DNA from: CAZGLR01 sp964526635
GTDB taxonomy: Bacteria > Zixibacteria > MSB-5A5 > GN15 > JAAZOE01
Reading direction: 5' to 3'
Assembly: GCA_964526635.1 (NCBI GenBank)
Contig: CAZGLR010000003.1
Span: 1 to 64,000 of the forward strand
Length of the DNA stretch: 64,000 bases
Shown: in pieces, positions 60,388-64,000 of the stretch
How the letters are laid out: each line of letters starts with the position of its first letter
How positions within the stretch are numbered: the first letter of the stretch is position 1
Made by a program: the position numbers and the translations under genes
The notes under the pieces: model-generated
The model's input: the letters and a program-made list of their open reading frames with translations, nothing else
The model's database searches: none
What the model was told of the DNA's origin: nothing

Positions 60388-61554
60388 TCAGTCGACGACA
60401 ACTCGTGGGATTTCTGAGGGAAGCCGTACCAGGACTTCATAGTTGAGAAAACGGGTCAAATCGGAAAACGAGGCCACCGAGATGGACCGTTTTCGCTGCT
60501 TACCGATCAGGACGACTTCATCGCCCTTCTGAATATCTTTGAGTCCGGTAGCATCGATCATGATGACATTCATATTGACGTTACCCACTACCTCGCATCG
60601 GCGACCGTGAACCAGGACATGGCCCAGATTGGACAGGCTGCGGGTGAAGCCATGAAAATACCCGATTGGAACAGTCGCGATTTGTTGAGTTCGCGTGGTT
60701 TGATAGGAATTGCCATAACCGATAAACTCACCCGGATCGACCGTTTTTATACTCATAATCGAGCTTTTCCAGCACATAACACGCCGCATGGGATCAATCA
60801 TTTTGGTTTTCATGGTGGCGAGATTATTCATGTAGTAATCCATACGGGTTTCGCGGCTGGGCCAGAAACCGTATTGGGCAATGCCGATGCGGATCATGTC
60901 GAGGCGAGTTTCGGGATAAGTCAGGGCAGCGGCGGAGCAGGCGATATGCCGATAGGCGGGTGTCACCTGCTGGGTTTTAAGCCATTCTACGGCTTTATGA
61001 TATATCTGTAATTGCCGTTGGATGCGAAGGTAATTACTGATACTTTCGGCGCCGGCCAGATGGGAACAGACACCCTCGAGAATAAAACTGCCGGGGTCCT
61101 TTTTTATGATAGTAACAGCTTTCAGCAGTTCATCCATGCCCAGGCCGAAACGATTCAATCCGGTTTCCAGTTCGAGATGGATGCGGGCCGGTTTTTTGAG
61201 TTTCAGCGCGGCCCGATAGGCGGCATTGAGACGATCGAGCTCAAAGACATAAAATGAAATATCGTTTTCCACCGCCCATTCGATAGCGCCATTGTCGATA
61301 GCGCCCATGATCATTATATCGCTGTTGCAGGTTCGGCTTTGCAGGGCGGCCAGGGCCTCTTCGGCACTGAATACCGAAAAATGGCGGACGCCGCAATTCT
61401 CGGCCATCGGAAGAAAAGTCCCGATGCCATGGCCATAGGCATTGCCCTTTATAACCGATGAGAATCGTATGCCGGATCCGACTTGCTTTTGTAGAAACGC
61501 AAGATTTCTGCGGAGTGCTGATTGACTGAGTTCTATGCAGGACGTAAAAAACAT
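60388..61554 (-). CDS. alr: Alanine racemase
   Basis: 388 residues, the family length. The PLP lysine is in SSVIKGNAYGHGIG. Other motifs: HLELETGLNRFGL, CSHLAGAE, DMIRIGIAQYGFWPS (with the Arg-Ile-Gly-x-x-x-Tyr-Gly signature), VDPGEFIGYGNSY (second catalytic region; Tyr in GYGNSY) and MNVIMIDATGL (C-terminal domain). It makes D-alanine for peptidoglycan or converts exogenous D-alanine. It starts 18 bp after the M20 hydrolase, so the two form an operon. Its ribosome site is weak. Confidence 0.92.
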   Translation of the reverse strand: MFFTSCIELSQSALRRNLAFLQKQVGSGIRFSSVIKGNAYGHGIGTFLPMAENCGVRHFSVFSAEEALAALQSRTCNSDIMIMGAIDNGAIEWAVENDISFYVFELDRLNAAYRAALKLKKPARIHLELETGLNRFGLGMDELLKAVTIIKKDPGSFILEGVCSHLAGAESISNYLRIQRQLQIYHKAVEWLKTQQVTPAYRHIACSAAALTYPETRLDMIRIGIAQYGFWPSRETRMDYYMNNLATMKTKMIDPMRRVMCWKSSIMSIKTVDPGEFIGYGNSYQTTRTQQIATVPIGYFHGFTRSLSNLGHVLVHGRRCEVVGNVNMNVIMIDATGLKDIQKGDEVVLIGKQRKRSISVASFSDLTRFLNYEVLVRLPSEIPRVVVD

Positions 61555-61572
61555 GAAACTACTCTACTGCGA

Positions 61573-62721
61573 TCAGCTTTCCCTTTCCATAAGGCGTTTA
61601 CAGATTCTATAGAACATATCGGTTCCCTCGCCGATCAGTTGATCCGGGAAATCATAGTCAGGATGATGCAAGACCGGCGTATCTTCTCCGGCGCCGAGAC
61701 CGAACATAGCTCCCGGGAAGGCTGCTGCGAAATGGCCAAAATCTTCTGAAAACGCAAAGGGATGTTCGGGGATTATTACTTTCCTGTCTGTTTCTCCTGC
61801 CACGGTTGATATCAATTCGACCATGCCGGCATCATTGACAGTCGACGGAAACTCCTCTACCAGACGGGTTTGGATATCAAGATCATAGGCTGCGGCGATT
61901 TTACCGGCGCGTTTTTCGGCAATGGAAGTAAGGCGTCGCATTACATCGTCGCGGTAGGCCCGGAAGGTAGCCATGACAGTCGCCTGGCCAGGGGTAGTGC
62001 CGAAAGCAACCTCGCCCAGTTTGGCGTGGATGACTGTAACCTTGGCCGCCTCGTGAAGCGCCGCGGCCTGTTGGGGCAAAGCTCCGAGCATCTCGATAAT
62101 CTGGGCCATCGCCAAGGCGGGAGTCCGGGCCCGCTCGGGTTCGGCGGCATGGGCGGTGGCGCCATGCAGGTCGATAATCATCCCCACCGATGCCGAAGCA
62201 AAAACGCCTTCGCGGATAATAATTGAACCCATCGGGTATCCCGGCAGATTGTGCAGGGCCAGGCTGTGGTCGGCATCGATCGCATCGAACTTTTCATCGG
62301 CTATCATGCGGGCCGCCCCCTGGCCGGTTTCTTCCGATGGTTGATATACGACCGTCACACAGCCCGGAAAAGACCGGTCCGATGAAAGCCTGGCCGCCAG
62401 CCCGGTCACGATTGTCATATGACCATCGTGGCCGCATTTATGCGCCACGCCACTGGTGTGCGAGGCATACGGCAGGTCGGGAGCTTCATGTATCGGCAGG
62501 GCATCGAGTTCGCAGCGCACGATAATGTGGGGATGTTTTCTGGAGCCATTAAACGTCGCGGCAATACCGCTGCCGCCGATACCGCTTATGAGCAAATCGG
62601 GATTAAGTGTTTTCAGCCGATCGGCAATGAATTCGGCGGTTTTGAATTCGTTGTCGGATAATTCCGGCTGCTGGTGAAGCCGATGCCGCATTTGAATGAG
62701 ATTGTCGTCCGTGAACGCCAT
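61573..62721 (-). CDS. M20-family amidohydrolase (aminoacylase-like)
   Basis: The ATG at 62721 (MAFTDDNLIQMR) follows GGGAGA; an extension to 62745 has no ribosome site. 382 residues of the M20D group: RHRLHQQPELSDNEFKTAEF, CELDALPIHE, HKCGHDGHMTIV (metal His/Asp), YQPSEETGQGAARMI (general-base Glu Glu), LALHNLPGYPMGSI, and LHHPDYDFPDQLIGEG at the C-terminus. The family removes acyl groups from amino acids or cleaves related amides. Linked to alr, it may free amino acids that are then racemised; this is inference. Confidence 0.9.
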   Translation of the reverse strand: MAFTDDNLIQMRHRLHQQPELSDNEFKTAEFIADRLKTLNPDLLISGIGGSGIAATFNGSRKHPHIIVRCELDALPIHEAPDLPYASHTSGVAHKCGHDGHMTIVTGLAARLSSDRSFPGCVTVVYQPSEETGQGAARMIADEKFDAIDADHSLALHNLPGYPMGSIIIREGVFASASVGMIIDLHGATAHAAEPERARTPALAMAQIIEMLGALPQQAAALHEAAKVTVIHAKLGEVAFGTTPGQATVMATFRAYRDDVMRRLTSIAEKRAGKIAAAYDLDIQTRLVEEFPSTVNDAGMVELISTVAGETDRKVIIPEHPFAFSEDFGHFAAAFPGAMFGLGAGEDTPVLHHPDYDFPDQLIGEGTDMFYRICKRLMERES

Positions 62722-62924
62722 GTGTCTCCCGCAGTATGCTGCCATTTCGTTGCCTGTCGCTATTTCTTATAGTCGTCAATATAGCCGGAATCCGCAACCG
62801 GTATTTGGCTGTTCCCGGCCTGAATGATGACAGCGTCAGTAGATAATACGATATAACAGAGAGTATACGGAAGCACAGGATATGTCGGCGCGGCATACCC
62901 TGTGTTCTCAGGTAGAAAGAGTTC

Positions 62925-63593
62925 TTAATAGGCGCAGCCGCAGCTTATTTCATTAAGCCCCTTGAAGACAAATTGCGCCAGGGCGACAGCATCGCCGACA
63001 TTGATTCCGCAATCGCCATTGGCATCGGCCTCCAGACCGCAGTCGGGTAGTGGCCCTGAGCGGAATACAAAATTCACGACGAACACGGCATCGCCGATAT
63101 TGGTCTGGCCGTCGCTATTGGCATCGCCCGGCGTATCGCAGCAGCCGGTCGGGCGCGGGGTGCCATCCTGCCAAAATCCCTCTTTCAGGACAAAACCGTT
63201 TCCGGTACCCAGACCGATGGCAGTTTGCGAAATGGTTGCGGCGAGGATATAATCGGCCGACTGGCCATTGATACTGCCGCCGTTGGACAGGACGTCCCAG
63301 GTAATTTCATAGAATGCCGAATCAGACTTGTTCGCCGGTACTTCCCCTTCAGATGAAGTCTGCCCCGATGTCGATGGCTGTGATTCTGAGGCACCATGAG
63401 TACCGATAGTTACATTTTTTGACTCCTTTAACTTACTGGACGAGGATGTCTCCATATTGCCGGATGCCAGTGAAGTCATCCCGGCGGCGCCCGCCCAGGA
63501 TGAGATCAGCATACTGAGTACGATAAAAAAAACCGTCAGCAGTCGGGGCGGGCATAGTTGACCAGCTGAACCTTTTTCGTAATACATTTCCAT
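62925..63593 (-). CDS. Exported dockerin-tailed protein
   Basis: The ATG at 63593 follows GGAGG by 3-4 nt; the frame extends to 63665 but lies in the end of the next gene. 222 residues with an N-terminal membrane/signal segment (LLTVFFIVLSMLISSWAGAA). A Ser/Thr-rich linker is followed by SAFYEITWDVLSNGGSINGQSADYILAATISQTAIGLGTGNGFVLKEGFW, a motif often seen before C-terminal sorting or dockerin regions in this group. The tail is a paired dockerin-like domain (CCDTPGDANSDGQTNIGDAVF ... GDCGINVGDAVALAQFVFKG). Its start is 10 bp after the upstream gene's stop, so they are likely an operon. Confidence 0.82.
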   Translation of the reverse strand: MEMYYEKGSAGQLCPPRLLTVFFIVLSMLISSWAGAAGMTSLASGNMETSSSSKLKESKNVTIGTHGASESQPSTSGQTSSEGEVPANKSDSAFYEITWDVLSNGGSINGQSADYILAATISQTAIGLGTGNGFVLKEGFWQDGTPRPTGCCDTPGDANSDGQTNIGDAVFVVNFVFRSGPLPDCGLEADANGDCGINVGDAVALAQFVFKGLNEISCGCAY

Positions 63594-63603
63594 GATCCTC
63601 CCC

Positions 63604-64000
63604 CTATTCACTCGCCACCGAACCGTAGGCCGTGGGATAGAATACTGCGGTGATATAGGGATCATAGATGGTTGTCACCGCCTGTGCGGAATTTTGTGCC
63701 GCGGCTAATGCTTCAAGGCGAAACTCGTGTGTCCCGGCCGGCTTGAAATAGACCCGCTGTACCTGTGCCGACATGTTCTGTGTAGCGTCCTCAAGTGATT
63801 TCAAAGAGGCGCCGCCATAGCTGACACCCACCTGAACCGCATAAGGTCGTACCATAGATCCGCCCGATGTTTCATCTATTTGCAGCAGCGCCTGATTGAA
63901 ACCGAGTTCGCCATCGAGACTAACAATACCGCCACCGTTGACCATAATGTAGCCATCGATAGGTGTCGTAATGGTCGTGGTGATCACATCGACAGCCGAG
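63604..64000 (-). CDS. Hypothetical protein (partial at right edge)
   Basis: The frame is open to the window edge (reading SAVDVITTTITTPIDGYIMVNGG...), so the start lies outside. The visible ~131 residues are beta-rich (GGIVSLDGELGFNQALLQIDE..., VQVGVSYGGASL, RVYFKPAGTHEFRLEALAAAQ, TTIYDPYITAVFYPTAYGS) and look like a secreted jelly-roll or Ig-like domain. The HEFRLEA stretch suggests a ligand-binding sandwich. It is upstream of and close to the dockerin-tailed gene. Family unknown. Confidence 0.65.
   Translation of the reverse strand, partial: SAVDVITTTITTPIDGYIMVNGGGIVSLDGELGFNQALLQIDETSGGSMVRPYAVQVGVSYGGASLKSLEDATQNMSAQVQRVYFKPAGTHEFRLEALAAAQNSAQAVTTIYDPYITAVFYPTAYGSVASE

Overview
The window looks like chromosome from a Gram-negative member of the FCB superphylum, most like Candidatus Zixibacteria or a relative. 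This is an inference. It rests on several secreted proteins ending in paired dockerin-like repeats (GDANGDG..VNVGDAV..INYVFKGGPAP), one ending in an FlgD-like/type IX-style sorting tail (NPFNPTT...GIYLYRL...KKMVLMK), abundant PKD, Ig and beta-helix modules, and mid-50s GC by eye. No rRNA, tRNA, CRISPR array, insertion sequence or phage was recognised.

Layout. 1-2.4 kb: an edge-truncated secreted protein with histidine-rich repeats, a small His/Cys-rich exported protein, and a zinc-ribbon methyltransferase. 2.8-11.3 kb: one giant secreted beta-helix protein. 12.2-13.5 kb: a RhlE-like DEAD-box helicase. 13.9-15.8 kb: a decayed Doc-type toxin module (one frameshift, one nonsense codon) among hairpin repeats that share a GGTGGCCCG arm. 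16.1-21.5 kb: an operon of ECF sigma factor, putative anti-sigma protein, TPR-CHAT protease and secreted S8 protease. 21.9-30.5 kb: secreted proteins, including an FG-GAP protein, a trypsin-fold lipoprotein with PKD domains, a free-standing copy of its pro-region, and a large subtilisin with sorting tail. Three of these genes share an upstream sequence element.

30.6-38.9 kb: a flavoprotein, a methyltransferase remnant, then a compact minus-strand cluster of SpeD-like pyruvoyl decarboxylase, FemAB-like GNAT, ATP-grasp ligase, PLP decarboxylase, MFS transporter and Zn ribbon. It looks like a small-molecule pathway with exporter. A TetR gene with three evenly spaced operators lies upstream. 39.4-48.4 kb: a metallophosphoesterase, two PEP-synthase-like proteins (one fused to a nucleotidyltransferase), glutamate dehydrogenase, and a divergent XylR/V4R-type AAA+ regulator behind an array of TTCATT..TGAAA repeats at a 20-bp pitch. 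48.6-55.2 kb: a PepSY-like protein and a TetR-controlled LolA/LolCDE-like export operon with an outer-membrane barrel.

55.2-62.7 kb: an amino-acid stereochemistry region (sodium/solute symporter, ornithine-type racemase, MarR-GNAT fusion, alanine racemase, M20 amidohydrolase) interrupted by an AT-rich HicAB pair. 62.9-64 kb: a dockerin-tailed exported protein and an edge-truncated neighbour.

The best candidates for undescribed biology are the sigma/anti-sigma/CHAT/S8 operon, which parallels the protease-sigma logic of Craspase without CRISPR, and the SpeD-like/ATP-grasp biosynthetic cluster.
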